Source of the DNA: Acidiferrimicrobium sp. IK | GTDB taxonomy: Bacteria; Actinomycetota; Acidimicrobiia; Acidimicrobiales; Palsa-688 | Assembly: GCF_025499425.1 (NCBI RefSeq) | Contig: NZ_JAIMCB010000004.1 | Coordinates: 1 to 64,000, forward strand | Direction of reading: 5' to 3' | DNA: 64,000 nucleotides | Shown here: piece by piece, positions 27,093 through 36,547 of the stretch | How the letters are laid out: each line of letters starts with the position of its first letter | How positions within the stretch are numbered: the stretch's first letter is position 1 | Program-made: the position numbers and the translations under genes | Notes under the pieces: generated by a model | Databases searched by the model: none | What the model was told of the DNA's origin: nothing | The model's input: the letters and a program-made list of their open reading frames with translations, nothing else

Positions 27093-29828
27093 TCAGACCT
27101 TCGCCGGATCCGGTGATTCCGGGTCGATGCCGTAGCGGCGGATGGCGTCTTCTACCTCTTCGGGCTTGCTGTCACCGGCGGCCCGGAGGCCGTCGATCAC
27201 CGCGACCACCACGTGGGCGGCGTCGGTCTCGAAGTGACGACGCAGCGCCTCCCGGGTGTCTGACATGCCGTAGCCGTCGGTGCCGAGCGGCGTGAAGTGG
27301 GCCGGGACCCACCGGGCGATCTGGTCCGGCACCGACTTCATGAAGTCGGTGACCGCGACCACAGGGCCCTGAGTGTCGCTGAGAGCCTCGGTGACGTAGG
27401 GCGTGCGCGCCTGCAGGCTGGGGTGGAGACGGTTCCAGCGTTCGACCGCCAGGGCGTCCTCGCGCAGCGCTTTGTAGCTGGTCACCGACCACAGCTCGGC
27501 GGCCACGTCGTGGTCGGCGGCCAGCATCTGCTGGGCGGCCAGCGCCGCTTGCGAGGCGCTGCCGGAGAACAGGATCGTCGCTCGGCGCCTGGGCCCCTCC
27601 GGAGCCGGTGCGAACCGGTAGGCGCCGCGCAGGATGCCCTCGTCGATGGCCGCGTGGTCGTCGCCCGGCTTGGCCGGCATGGCGTAGTTCTCGTTGTAGA
27701 GCGTCAAGTAGTAGAAGACGTCCTCCGGCTCGGGACCGTACATACGCCGGATGCCGTCTTTGACGATGGTCGCCGTCTCGTACGCGAACGCCGGGTCGTA
27801 TGCCTGGAGGTTGGGCACGGTCGAGGCCAGCACCAGCGAATGGCCGTCATCGTGCTGGAGGCCCTCGCCCAGCAGCGTCGTGCGCCCCGCGGTGCCCCCG
27901 AGGAGGAACCCCCGGCCCCGCATGTCCCCGCACGCCCAGATGAGGTCACCGACGCGCTGGAAACCGAACATGGAGTAGAAGATGAAGAAGGGGATCATCG
28001 GCTGGCCCCACGTGGCGTACGCCGTGGCGGCCGCGGTGAAGTCGGCCATGGCCCCCGCTTCGGAGATGCCCTCCTCCAGGATCTGCCCGTCCTTGGCCTC
28101 CGCGTACGACAGCATCAGCTTCGAGTCGACCGGGTCGTAGAGCTGGCCGAGCGGGGCGTAGATCTTGACCTCTTTGAACAGGCCGTCCATGCCGAAGGTG
28201 CGGGCTTCGTCGGGGATGATCGGGACCACCCGCTGGCCGATCGCCTTGTCCCGAAGCAGACCGCGCATGAGAACCGCGAAGGCCATGGTCGTCGACACGT
28301 GGCGGGTGCCCGAGCCGCTGTCGAACTCGGCGAACACCTTGTCGTCGGGGGCGGCGAGCGGCTTGGCCCGCACGACCCTCTGTGGGAGGCTGCCGCCCCG
28401 AGCCGCCCGCCGCTCGATCATGTACTGGTATTCGATGGAGTCCTCGGCCGGGCAGAAGAACGGCGGCTCCCCGGCTTCCAGCACCGAGTCGGGGATCTCG
28501 TCGTTGAGGTGCAACCGGTCGCGCAGCAACCGCAGCTGCGTCGGGTTCATCTTCTTGATCTGGTGGGTGGAGTTGCGAGCCTCGATCTCCGGTCCGAGCG
28601 TCCACCCCTTGATGGTCTTGGCCAGGATGGCGGTCGGCTGCCCGGTCGTCTCGGTGGCGGCCTTGTAGGCGGCGTAGAGCTTGCGGTAGTCGTGGCCGCC
28701 TCGAGGAAGGTTGCGCAGCTCGTCGTCGCTCAGGTGCTCGACCAGCCGCCGCAGGCGAGGGTCGGGACCGAAGAAGTGCTCGCGGATGTAGGCGCCGTCC
28801 TCGGTGGCCAGCTTCTGGAACTCGCCGTCGACGGTGGTGTTCATCTTGTTGAGCAGCACACCGTCCACGTCGCGGGCCAAAAGCTCGTCCCACTTGGAGC
28901 CCCAGATGACCTTGATGACGTTCCACCCGGCGCCCCGGAAGACCGCCTCCAGCTCTTGGATGACCTTTCCGTTGCCGCGCACCGGCCCGTCGAGACGTTG
29001 CAGGTTGCAGTTGACGATGAAGATCAGGTTGTCCAGCTGCTCGCGCGCGGCGATGGACAGGGCCCCGAGGGTCTCGGGCTCGTCGCACTCGCCGTCACCG
29101 AGGAAGCACCACACCCGGCTCCTCGAGGTGTCGGCGATGCGCCGGTTGTGCAGGTAACGGTTGAACCGGGCCTGGTAGATGCCGTTGAGCGGCCCGAGAC
29201 CCATCGACACCGTCGGGAACTCCCAGAATTCCGGCATGAGCCGGGGATGCGGGTAGCTCGACAGCCCTCCGGGTCCGGGCGTCCCGTCCCCGCTCACGGC
29301 CCGGCCGCCGAGCTCCTGGCGGAAGAAGTCCAGCTGCTCGGTCGTGAGCCGGCCCTCGAGGAAGGCTCGGGCGTAGATCCCGGGGGCGGCGTGACCCTGG
29401 AAGAAGACCTGGTCTCCGGCCTGCCCGTCGGCCTTGCCCCGGAAGAAGTGGTTGAAGCCGACCTCGTAGAGGCTCGCGGACGACGCGTAGGTCGCCAGGT
29501 GACCGCCGATCCCCTCAGCCCGGTGGTTGGCCCGCACCACCATGATCGCGGCATTCCAGCGGATGAAGGCCCGGATGCGCCGCTCGATGTCCTCGTCGCC
29601 GGGGAACCACGGTTCCTGGTCCGATGGGATGGTGTTGGCGTAGGGCGTCGACACGGTGGCGGGGAAGCCCACCTGGCTGGCGGTCGCCCGCTCCAGGAGC
29701 TTCATGAGCAGGTACCGGGCTCGGACCTTGCCGTGCTCGTCGAGCACCGCATCGAACGAGTCCAACCACTCCGCCGTCTCCTGGGGGTCGATGTCCGGGA
29801 GCTGGTGGGAGAAGCCGTCGAAGATCAC
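27093..29828 (-). CDS. aceE: pyruvate dehydrogenase E1, homodimeric type
   Basis: A 911-residue thiamine-diphosphate enzyme that decarboxylates pyruvate and acetylates lipoyl-E2. The ThDP/Mg motif is GDGECDEPETLGALSIAAREQLDNLIFIVN, with ligands GDG and N. GHAAPGIYARAFLEGRL and YSMFGFQRVGDLIWACGD match AceE. GTG 29828 is chosen because conserved sequence starts there (DIDPQETAEWLDSFD); the open frame continues upstream without a start. E2 and E3 genes are not adjacent; the lpd/E2 operon at 52758 may supply them. Confidence 0.93.
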   Translation of the reverse strand: MIFDGFSHQLPDIDPQETAEWLDSFDAVLDEHGKVRARYLLMKLLERATASQVGFPATVSTPYANTIPSDQEPWFPGDEDIERRIRAFIRWNAAIMVVRANHRAEGIGGHLATYASSASLYEVGFNHFFRGKADGQAGDQVFFQGHAAPGIYARAFLEGRLTTEQLDFFRQELGGRAVSGDGTPGPGGLSSYPHPRLMPEFWEFPTVSMGLGPLNGIYQARFNRYLHNRRIADTSRSRVWCFLGDGECDEPETLGALSIAAREQLDNLIFIVNCNLQRLDGPVRGNGKVIQELEAVFRGAGWNVIKVIWGSKWDELLARDVDGVLLNKMNTTVDGEFQKLATEDGAYIREHFFGPDPRLRRLVEHLSDDELRNLPRGGHDYRKLYAAYKAATETTGQPTAILAKTIKGWTLGPEIEARNSTHQIKKMNPTQLRLLRDRLHLNDEIPDSVLEAGEPPFFCPAEDSIEYQYMIERRAARGGSLPQRVVRAKPLAAPDDKVFAEFDSGSGTRHVSTTMAFAVLMRGLLRDKAIGQRVVPIIPDEARTFGMDGLFKEVKIYAPLGQLYDPVDSKLMLSYAEAKDGQILEEGISEAGAMADFTAAATAYATWGQPMIPFFIFYSMFGFQRVGDLIWACGDMRGRGFLLGGTAGRTTLLGEGLQHDDGHSLVLASTVPNLQAYDPAFAYETATIVKDGIRRMYGPEPEDVFYYLTLYNENYAMPAKPGDDHAAIDEGILRGAYRFAPAPEGPRRRATILFSGSASQAALAAQQMLAADHDVAAELWSVTSYKALREDALAVERWNRLHPSLQARTPYVTEALSDTQGPVVAVTDFMKSVPDQIARWVPAHFTPLGTDGYGMSDTREALRRHFETDAAHVVVAVIDGLRAAGDSKPEEVEDAIRRYGIDPESPDPAKV

Positions 29829-29953
29829 CCCACCATCGTCGCGCCGCTCAAACTTGTTACCGGCAAGTAGCTCTCTCCAGGCCCGGTCTGTCCGGATTGT
29901 GAGCTTCCCAGGCCCAGGGGGTTCGCCTCTTTTGACCGAGGCCCGCTCCCCGG

Positions 29954-31051
29954 TCAGTCTTGTGGCCGGACCTCGAGGACCCAGACGTTCTCCTCTCCCA
30001 GGTGGTCCTGGAGAGAGCGCAGCGCCCGCCCGACCGCGGCGTCGGTCCCGTCCCACACGACGATCGCCTCGTCGGCGTGGCGCGCCAACCAAGCGTCCCG
30101 TCGCGCCAGCGCGCCGCCCGCCCGCTGGCGGTTCTCGGGCGCTCGGCCTTCGAGCACGGTGACGCCGGCAGCCCGCTCGAGGAGGCTTGCGAAGCGCCGC
30201 TGGACCTCCCCCGACCACATCCGTTGCTGTTCTGGGAATGGCAGCACGGCGATGAACGGGACGCCTGCGTCCGCGGCGGCCTCGGCCCCTAGCTGCTCGG
30301 CCCCCAGCCCCATGCCGGTCATCACCACCAGGTCCGGGTGCAACTCGGCCTTGGCCGCCACGATCTCCGCGAGCCGGGCCCGCGCCACCTTCGCCGCCGG
30401 CGGGTCGTCGTAGCCGCCGAGGGCCGGCGGTTTGAGCCCGGTGACGACGATCCGGTGACCAGCCGGCGGTTCGGTCGCGGCGGGCTGGCTCGGCCCGGCC
30501 GCGGCACCGGCAGCTGGGCTGCCGGCGGCGGCTGGCTGGCTCAGCCTGGCGGCTGGCTGGCGCCTGACAGGGAAGTCCGCGGGTCCGAGCACGGTCGGCG
30601 GGGTGTCGCCGCGACCGCCGACCTGCGCGGTTGCGGCGGCGACGGCCAGGCGGTCGACGACATCGTTCATCGGGTCGCCGGAGTGGCCTTTCACCCAGCG
30701 GAACTGCAGCCGTTGGGGGTCGGCCCGGTACGCGTCGATCAGCGGTTCCCACAGGTCCCGATTGGCGACCGGCTTCTTCTGGGAGTTGGTCCACCCTCTT
30801 CGCAGCCACCCTTCCCACCACCGGTCGCGAAAGCAGTTGACCACGTAAGTGGAGTCCGACACGACGTCCACCGGCCCGTCCAGCGTGGTGACCGCCTCGA
30901 GCACCGCCTGGACCTCCATGCGCTGGTTGGTGGTGTGCGCCGCGGCCCCGTTGGCCCAGGCGCCGCCGGGCACGGCCCACGCCCACCCACCGGGGCCCGG
31001 GTTCCCCGAGCAGGCGCCGTCGGTGTACACGGTCGTGGGCTGCCTGGTCAT
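29954..31051 (-). CDS. RNase HI fused to a SLOG/YpsA-like domain
   Basis: A 365-residue two-domain protein. Residues 1-140 are RNase HI with the complete active site: Asp11 (YTDGACSGNPGPGG), Glu46 (NQRMEV), Asp66 (SDSTYVV), His123 and Asp133 (KGHSGDPMNDVVDRLA), matching the usual spacing. An Ala/Pro-rich linker (about 145-190) leads to a Rossmann-like domain containing VVTGLKPPALGGYD, PDLVVMTGMGLGAEQLGAEA and EAIVVWDGTDAAVGRA, like DUF1273/YpsA SLOG proteins that bind nucleotide-type ligands. The N-terminal domain should cut RNA in RNA-DNA hybrids. The added domain may sense or process a nucleotide. Confidence 0.85.
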   Translation of the reverse strand: MTRQPTTVYTDGACSGNPGPGGWAWAVPGGAWANGAAAHTTNQRMEVQAVLEAVTTLDGPVDVVSDSTYVVNCFRDRWWEGWLRRGWTNSQKKPVANRDLWEPLIDAYRADPQRLQFRWVKGHSGDPMNDVVDRLAVAAATAQVGGRGDTPPTVLGPADFPVRRQPAARLSQPAAAGSPAAGAAAGPSQPAATEPPAGHRIVVTGLKPPALGGYDDPPAAKVARARLAEIVAAKAELHPDLVVMTGMGLGAEQLGAEAAADAGVPFIAVLPFPEQQRMWSGEVQRRFASLLERAAGVTVLEGRAPENRQRAGGALARRDAWLARHADEAIVVWDGTDAAVGRALRSLQDHLGEENVWVLEVRPQD

Positions 31052-31131
31052 CGCCCCAGCATGGCCGAGCGAGCGGCCGCCGGGCCATGACGTCGGACGA
31101 TGTCCGGGTCCGTCGGCTCCGGGTCGCCGGC

Positions 31132-32055
31132 TCAACCGCTGCGGGGGGTGGGTCCTCCCCGCTGGCGCAGGGCGCGCTCCACCCGCCCTACCGTCTCCGC
31201 CCGGTCATGGGCCGAGGTCACCTGCACGACGAGCCAACCGGCGAGGGTGAGCTCGGCCAGGCGGGCCCGGTCGTCGTCGAAACGCTTCCGGCTCCGGTGC
31301 CACTCCCAACCGTCGAACTCGACGCCCACCTTCTGGTCTGGGTACGCCAGGTCGAGCCGGTAGACGGCGCCACGAAGGACCACCCGGTGCTGGCGGGCCG
31401 GCGCCGGCAGCCCGGCATCGGTCAGCCAACCGGCCACGCGGTCCTCCCAGACGCTCTCACCGCCGGCCTGACGCTCGAGGCGCAGCTCGGTCATCCGCCA
31501 GAGGGGGTATAGGGAATGGCCATCCAGGCGCGCCCGCCCCGGAAGGCGAGCCGCCACGTCCGCGGCCTGCAACCCCGCCGTGCGCATCAGATGGTCGTAG
31601 AGGTCTTCAAGGCTTCGGGTGGGCAGGCGCACCGCCAGATCAACGAGCGTGCGAACCGGGCTGGTCACCGGTATGACGAAGCGTTCGACCACATCACCGT
31701 GGGGTAGGGCAGCGCGGATGGCGTGTAGATCCCCCCGCCGGCCGCTTCGCTGGTGGGGGAGGACGACGCTGACCGGCGGCCGGCCGGCGACGTCCCACCC
31801 GAACAGGCGCGCGGCCGCCAGATGGGAGACCGCAACCGGCGGCCCGTACGCCAGGCAGGCGCCCATCGCTTGCTGGCGCCATGAGCTGGAACTGCCGGCG
31901 AAGCGGATGACGTTGCGCCGGTAGGCGCTGACGACGCCCTGCGCTCGCAGCTGGCGTATAGCGGCGCGGTCGAGCCACCCGAGTGCCTGGCTGACGCTGG
32001 CCAGCCCGTACTGCCGTTCGGCGAGCGCCCGCAACTCGCCGGGGATGGCAGTCAT
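31132..32055 (-). CDS. AbiEi-like winged-helix and DUF559 (Vsr-like nuclease fold) protein
   Basis: A 307-residue protein. Residues 1-110 resemble AbiEi antitoxin-type winged helices (ALGWLDRAAIRQLRAQGVV, AVSHLAAARLFGWD); the C-terminal 100 residues are DUF559, a PD-(D/E)XK-like fold with RLDLAYPDQKVGVEFDGWEW. No AbiEii nucleotidyltransferase toxin gene is adjacent, so this is an orphan. Such proteins are common and variable in actinobacteria, and their role is uncertain. Just upstream, TATATT lies close enough to the ATG for a leaderless transcript, and a 10-bp inverted repeat follows. Confidence 0.8.
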   Translation of the reverse strand: MTAIPGELRALAERQYGLASVSQALGWLDRAAIRQLRAQGVVSAYRRNVIRFAGSSSSWRQQAMGACLAYGPPVAVSHLAAARLFGWDVAGRPPVSVVLPHQRSGRRGDLHAIRAALPHGDVVERFVIPVTSPVRTLVDLAVRLPTRSLEDLYDHLMRTAGLQAADVAARLPGRARLDGHSLYPLWRMTELRLERQAGGESVWEDRVAGWLTDAGLPAPARQHRVVLRGAVYRLDLAYPDQKVGVEFDGWEWHRSRKRFDDDRARLAELTLAGWLVVQVTSAHDRAETVGRVERALRQRGGPTPRSG

Positions 32056-32107
32056 GGGCTCAAAATATATGAAAAACGTTGGAAGAAGGGTCCTCCAACC
32101 CCGTCGT

Positions 32108-32144
32108 GGCGCGGTTTGGGTGTCTATCAGTACAAAACCGCGCC
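32108..32144. promoter_or_regulatory. 10-bp inverted repeat upstream of the AbiEi/DUF559 gene
   Basis: GGCGCGGTTT (32108-32117) and AAACCGCGCC (32135-32144) are perfect inverted copies 17 bases apart, 53 bp before the ATG at 32055. AbiEi antitoxins are known to bind inverted repeats in their own promoters. It could equally be a terminator for the agmatinase gene ending at 32271, though no T run follows. Confidence 0.4.
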
Positions 32145-32270
32145 AGGCGCGCTTTGAGCGAGCAGGTCCGCCGTCGGCCGCCGACCCGCCGGCGCCGCCC
32201 GCTGAGCCGCCGGCCCGGCTCCCGGCCCGCCCGCCGGCTCGGCTCCGGCCCGGCTCCCGCCCGCCGGCCC

Positions 32271-33290
32271 TCAGACCGTCCGCCGGCCCCGCAGCAGGGG
32301 GTCTCCGGGCTGGCGGACCGTCTCCCCCCGTTGAGAGCGGGCCCGCCATGCCATTCCCGACAGCGCTTCGAGCACGACCCGGTTGGCCAGGTAGGCGGTG
32401 ACCTCGGCGTGGTCGTAGGGGGGCGAGACCTCGACTACGTCCATGCCGGCTACGGGCAGCTCCATGCAGATCCGCCGGACCGCGTCGAGCAGCTGGCGGC
32501 CGCTCAGCCCGCCCGGCTCGGGCGTCCCGGTGCCGGGCGCGGCGCCGGGGTCGACGACGTCGACGTCGACCGACAGGAACACCGCGTCGCAGTCGTCGAG
32601 CGCGATCTCGAATGCCTCGTCGAGTACCGACGGAAGCCCACGGTCGACCACCTCGGTCATCTCGAAGCTGCGCATGCCCTGTTCGGCCATCCACGCCAGG
32701 GTCTCGGGCTCCGGCCAGTATCCCCGCAACCCGATCTGCAAGAACCGGTCGCCGCGCACCGCGCCCGAGTCGATGAGGCGCCGCATCGGCGTGCCGTGAC
32801 CGTAGAGGGAGCCGAACTGGACGTCGCCGGTGTCGGCGTGAGCGTCGAAGTGGATGAGCGAGAGCCGTCCCCAGCCGACCTGGTGGGCGACGCCGGTCGC
32901 GTCGGGCCAGGTGATGCTGTGGTCGCCGCCGAGCACGACGGGGATCGTGCCGGTCGCGGCTATGCGGGTGACGGCCGCCTCGAGCAGCGACAGGGACCGC
33001 TCGATCTCGCCTGAGGGCATCTCGATGTCGCCGAGGTCGGTGACGGCCAGCTCCAGGAGAGGGTCGACGTCGAGCGCCAGGTGCGGGCGGCTGCCGTCGT
33101 GGGGCAGGTAGTCGGTCAGCCGGATCGCCTGCGGCCCGAAGCGGCAACCGGGACGGTGCGACGTGCCGCCGTCGAAGGGGGCGCCCAGGATTACTGCAAC
33201 AGATCGGGAAAAGGAGGCCGGCTCGTCGGGGTCGGCTGCGGGGATGCCGAGGAAGGTGGCGTCGGGCCCGTACATGTTGCCTGTCCTCAT
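32271..33290 (-). CDS. speB: agmatinase (ureohydrolase family)
   Basis: A 339-residue ureohydrolase with both manganese motifs: GGDHSITW, FDAHADTGD and SVDVDVVDPGAAPGTGTPEPGG. These proteins split agmatine to putrescine and urea, or related guanidino compounds; substrate choice within the family cannot be read from sequence. The N-terminal 20 residues are variable, so Met6 (33275) may be the start. It stands alone upstream of murJ on the same strand. Confidence 0.88.
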   Translation of the reverse strand: MRTGNMYGPDATFLGIPAADPDEPASFSRSVAVILGAPFDGGTSHRPGCRFGPQAIRLTDYLPHDGSRPHLALDVDPLLELAVTDLGDIEMPSGEIERSLSLLEAAVTRIAATGTIPVVLGGDHSITWPDATGVAHQVGWGRLSLIHFDAHADTGDVQFGSLYGHGTPMRRLIDSGAVRGDRFLQIGLRGYWPEPETLAWMAEQGMRSFEMTEVVDRGLPSVLDEAFEIALDDCDAVFLSVDVDVVDPGAAPGTGTPEPGGLSGRQLLDAVRRICMELPVAGMDVVEVSPPYDHAEVTAYLANRVVLEALSGMAWRARSQRGETVRQPGDPLLRGRRTV

Positions 33291-33334
33291 CCGGCAATCA
33301 TCGCAGTCCCCTGGCCCCAGCCGGGTTGTGGTGT

Positions 33335-35515
33335 TCAGCGACCCCGGCGGCGCAGCAGGCCGAGGACCGGTTCGATCTCCTCGATGCCGAGCACCCGGGC
33401 GGCTCCCACGTAGACCGCCGTGCCGACGACCAGGTCAGCGATGAGGCGGATGGCGAGCGCCGAGTGGGCTCCGCCGGTCGGCAGCACGGTCCCCACGCCG
33501 AGCAGCGCGCCGACCATCGCGGCGCCGGCGAGCACGATGCGCCCGAGCGCCCGGACGGTGAGCGAGCCTCCCAAGCTGCCGATGCGCCGGCGGAGGTGGC
33601 TGGCAGCGACGATCGCCACGACGGTGTACGGGGCGATGAACGCGAGCGCCAGACCTTTGACCCCCATCGACGGGTACAGCGCGACGGCGGCCACCAGGGT
33701 CAGCGCGTTCTCGACGACGTACATCGAGAACATCGCCCTGGCGTCTTGCATCGCCTGGTAGGCCCGCATGAGCAGCGCGAACGCCGAGAACCCGGGCAGC
33801 CCAATGGCGAAGAGAGCCAGGCTGGAGCCGATCTCGTGGGCTTTGGCCGCGGTTACGTGCCCGTAGAGTACCCCGAGGTCGATGAGGGGCCCGGCGATGA
33901 TCGTGTAGCCGGCGGCCGCGGGTACGAGGATCCCGAGGGTGACGCGCAGGCCGCGGATGATCCGGCGCTGGAACCCCAACTGGTCGCGTCTGGTCCAGCG
34001 CTCGGCCAGGTCGGGGGTGAGCGTCGAGGCGACCGAGACCGTGAAGAGGGCGTAGGGCAGTTGGAAGAACTGGTAGGCGGTCGTGTAGACGGTGACGTCG
34101 CCGGGCTGCTTGGCGGCGTACACCAGGATGATGTTGAACGCGATCTGGTTGGCGATGACCGTGCCGATCAGCCACGCCGACAGCCCGGCGACACGGCGCA
34201 CGGCCGGGTGACGGGGATCCCACACCGGGCGGAGCCGGATGCCGGCGCGGCGCATGGCCGGCCATTGCACGAGGAGCTGGACCAGGTAGCCGAGGGTGGT
34301 ACCGAGCCCCAGCACGAGAAGCGGTCCGTGCTCGTGGCGGAACGGCCCCACCCGCAGGTCGGTCGCGGTGACCCGAGTGGCGATGAGGGCCGCGATGGCG
34401 ATCAGGTTGTTGACGACGGGGGAGAAGGCCGCGGCGGCGAAGCGCCGGCGGGCGTTGAGCAGCGCGGTGCTCACCACGATCGCGCCGAGGAGGAGCACCT
34501 GCGGGGCGAACAGGCGCAGGAGGCTGGCGCCGACCGCCTGCTCGTCGGCCTTGCCGGTCTGGTGGTTGAGCAGCAGGTAGAAGCGCAGGATCCACGGGGC
34601 CAGGAAGTACAGGAGGGCGCTGATCGCGACCAACGCCACGCCGATGGCGGTGACTATGGCGCTCAGGGCCCGGGCACCCTCGCGCGTGTCGCGCCGGCCG
34701 AGCTCCGCGACGAAAACCGGGACCAGGGTGGCGGACAGGATGCCGCCGAGGAGCAGGTCGTAGACGATGTTGGGGACCGAGTTGGCCAGGTTGTAGGCGT
34801 CACCCAGGCCGCTGGTGCCGAGGACGGTGGCGACGAGCAGCACGCGGGCGAACCCGGTGATGCGCGACAGCAGCGTGCCTCCGGCCATCAGCGCGCTGCT
34901 CGACGCCAGGGAACGTGACGGTTCCCGGCTTTGCGGCTGGCGAGAGGCCGGTGCTGCCGGCTGGCGAGCGGCCGGTGCTGCCGGCTGAGGCGTCGGACGA
35001 GGCGTCGGACGAGGCGTCGGCCTGGGGGGTGCCGGACTGGCGGGTCCCGGCGTGGGGGGTGCCGGTTCTGCCGCGGCGGACCGCCTGGGGGGCGCCGGCG
35101 GCTGGCGCGCCGGCGCCGGCGGCTGGCGCGCCGGCGCTGGGGGCACCGGACGGTCGGCGCGGCGGGGAAGGCCGGTGGCGGGCGGACCGACCCGGACTGG
35201 CGGCTCGACCCGCTCGGGCGGCTCGAGCCGGACTGGCGGCGCGACGTCGGGTCGGTTGGGGCGCGACGGCCGTTCGGGCTCGAACGGCGAGGGGCGCACC
35301 ACCGGGCTGCTGGTGATGCGAAGGATCGGCTGGCCGGTCGGGTCCGGTGAGGCCGGCTCCGGCCACGCCGGCAGCGGGTCGGATGCCCTGGAGCCGGTCT
35401 CGGGGCCCGGCTCGCCCTCGAGATCCTGGTCGAAGAAGCCCCCCCGCCGCGGTCGACGGGCCGCTGGGATCTCGGGCTCGTCGTCCTGGTCGAAGAGCTT
35501 TCCCGGCCGACCCAT
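33335..35515 (-). CDS. murJ: MurJ-type lipid II flippase with long proline-rich N-terminus
   Basis: A 726-residue protein. Residues 1-210 are Pro/Arg/Ala-rich and probably disordered in the cytoplasm, with direct repeats PAPARQPPAPARQP and PRPTPRPTPRPTP. The membrane core from about 215 (SRITGFARVLLVATVLG, GLGDAYNLANSVPNIVYDLL) has about 14 helices and the MOP-flippase Arg-rich loops of MurJ, which carries lipid II across the membrane. The N-terminal tail could dock partners, as in mycobacterial MviN, whose extra domain is C-terminal. It diverges from the aldo/keto reductase gene. Confidence 0.9.
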   Translation of the reverse strand: MGRPGKLFDQDDEPEIPAARRPRRGGFFDQDLEGEPGPETGSRASDPLPAWPEPASPDPTGQPILRITSSPVVRPSPFEPERPSRPNRPDVAPPVRLEPPERVEPPVRVGPPATGLPRRADRPVPPAPARQPPAPARQPPAPPRRSAAAEPAPPTPGPASPAPPRPTPRPTPRPTPQPAAPAARQPAAPASRQPQSREPSRSLASSSALMAGGTLLSRITGFARVLLVATVLGTSGLGDAYNLANSVPNIVYDLLLGGILSATLVPVFVAELGRRDTREGARALSAIVTAIGVALVAISALLYFLAPWILRFYLLLNHQTGKADEQAVGASLLRLFAPQVLLLGAIVVSTALLNARRRFAAAAFSPVVNNLIAIAALIATRVTATDLRVGPFRHEHGPLLVLGLGTTLGYLVQLLVQWPAMRRAGIRLRPVWDPRHPAVRRVAGLSAWLIGTVIANQIAFNIILVYAAKQPGDVTVYTTAYQFFQLPYALFTVSVASTLTPDLAERWTRRDQLGFQRRIIRGLRVTLGILVPAAAGYTIIAGPLIDLGVLYGHVTAAKAHEIGSSLALFAIGLPGFSAFALLMRAYQAMQDARAMFSMYVVENALTLVAAVALYPSMGVKGLALAFIAPYTVVAIVAASHLRRRIGSLGGSLTVRALGRIVLAGAAMVGALLGVGTVLPTGGAHSALAIRLIADLVVGTAVYVGAARVLGIEEIEPVLGLLRRRGR

Positions 35516-35581
35516 CGAGCCATCGTGGCCGGGGCGGCGCCGCCCGTCCAGTCTTTCGCTCCGGCGGTTAGGGTCCGGTGG

Positions 35582-36547
35582 GTGCGAATCGTGAACGCGG
35601 GGGGTGCCGCGGTGTCAGCGGTCGGGCTCGGGACGTGGCAGTTCGGCTCCCGCGAGTGGGGCTACGGGGCCGCTTACGCCGGCGGCGAGGCCGCCCGCAT
35701 CGTCGAGCGGGCGCTCGATCTCGGCGTGACGCTGTTCGACACCGCGGAGATCTACGGGCGGGGCCGTTCGGAGACGATCCTCGGGCGGGCGCTGGCCGGC
35801 CGCCGCGACGAGGTGTTCCTCGCCACCAAGTACGCACCGTTCTTCCCGCACCCCGCTGCCGTCCGGCGCCACGCCCAGGCCAGTCTGCGCCGGCTGGGAA
35901 CTGATTCCGTGGACCTTTACCAGGTCCACTGGCCCAACCCGCTGGCGCCGTCGGGTCCGATGTTCGGAGCCCTCGCCGACTTGAAGCGAGCCGGTTTGGT
36001 CGCCCATGTGGGGGTAAGCAACCACAGCCCTGCCGGGTGGCGTTCGGCGGAGGCCGCCTTCGGGGGGCCGATCCTCTCCAACCAGGTGGAGTACAACTTG
36101 GTCACCCGAGGGCCGGAGGCGGAGCTGCTGCCGTGGGCTCAGGCCAACGACCGGTTGATCATCGCCTACAGCCCGTTGGCCCAAGGTGCGTTCTCCGGTC
36201 GGTGGTCCGCCACCAGCCGCCCGGGCGGGGTCCGGTCGTTCAAACCGCTCTTCACACCGGAGAACATGCGCAGGGCAGAGGACCTGCGCGCCACGCTGTC
36301 GTCGGTCGCCGCCGGATACGGCGCCACCCCGTCGCAGGTCGCGCTGGCGTGGCTGCTGCGCCGGCCCAACGTGGTGGTGATCCCCGGGGCCAGCAGCGTC
36401 GCGCAGTTGGAGGGCAACGTAGCGGCCGCGGACTTGGACCTGACGGCCGAGGACGACGACCGTTTGGTGCGCGCCGCGGCCCGGTTCGAGCCCCGCACCG
36501 GCGTGGCCGCCGCCGCCGATGTGGTCAGGGCGAAGCTGGGCCGGTGA
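35582..36547 (+). CDS. aldo/keto reductase
   Basis: A 321-residue (beta/alpha)8 NADPH-dependent reductase. It shows the AKR catalytic residues: Asp in VTLFDTAEIYGRGRSE (with Tyr), Lys in LATKYAP and His in DLYQVHWPNP. The C-terminal cofactor site is VVIPGASSVAQLEGN. GTG 35582 or 35591 begins the conserved part. Substrate unknown. Its stop directly abuts that of the LapA-like gene on the other strand. Confidence 0.88.
   Translation: MRIVNAGGAAVSAVGLGTWQFGSREWGYGAAYAGGEAARIVERALDLGVTLFDTAEIYGRGRSETILGRALAGRRDEVFLATKYAPFFPHPAAVRRHAQASLRRLGTDSVDLYQVHWPNPLAPSGPMFGALADLKRAGLVAHVGVSNHSPAGWRSAEAAFGGPILSNQVEYNLVTRGPEAELLPWAQANDRLIIAYSPLAQGAFSGRWSATSRPGGVRSFKPLFTPENMRRAEDLRATLSSVAAGYGATPSQVALAWLLRRPNVVVIPGASSVAQLEGNVAAADLDLTAEDDDRLVRAAARFEPRTGVAAAADVVRAKLGR

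Noticed and set aside
31132..33297. A 721-codon frame joining agmatinase and DUF559 regions
   Set aside because: The agmatinase is in another frame; the extension is a shadow and the DUF559 protein starts at 32055.
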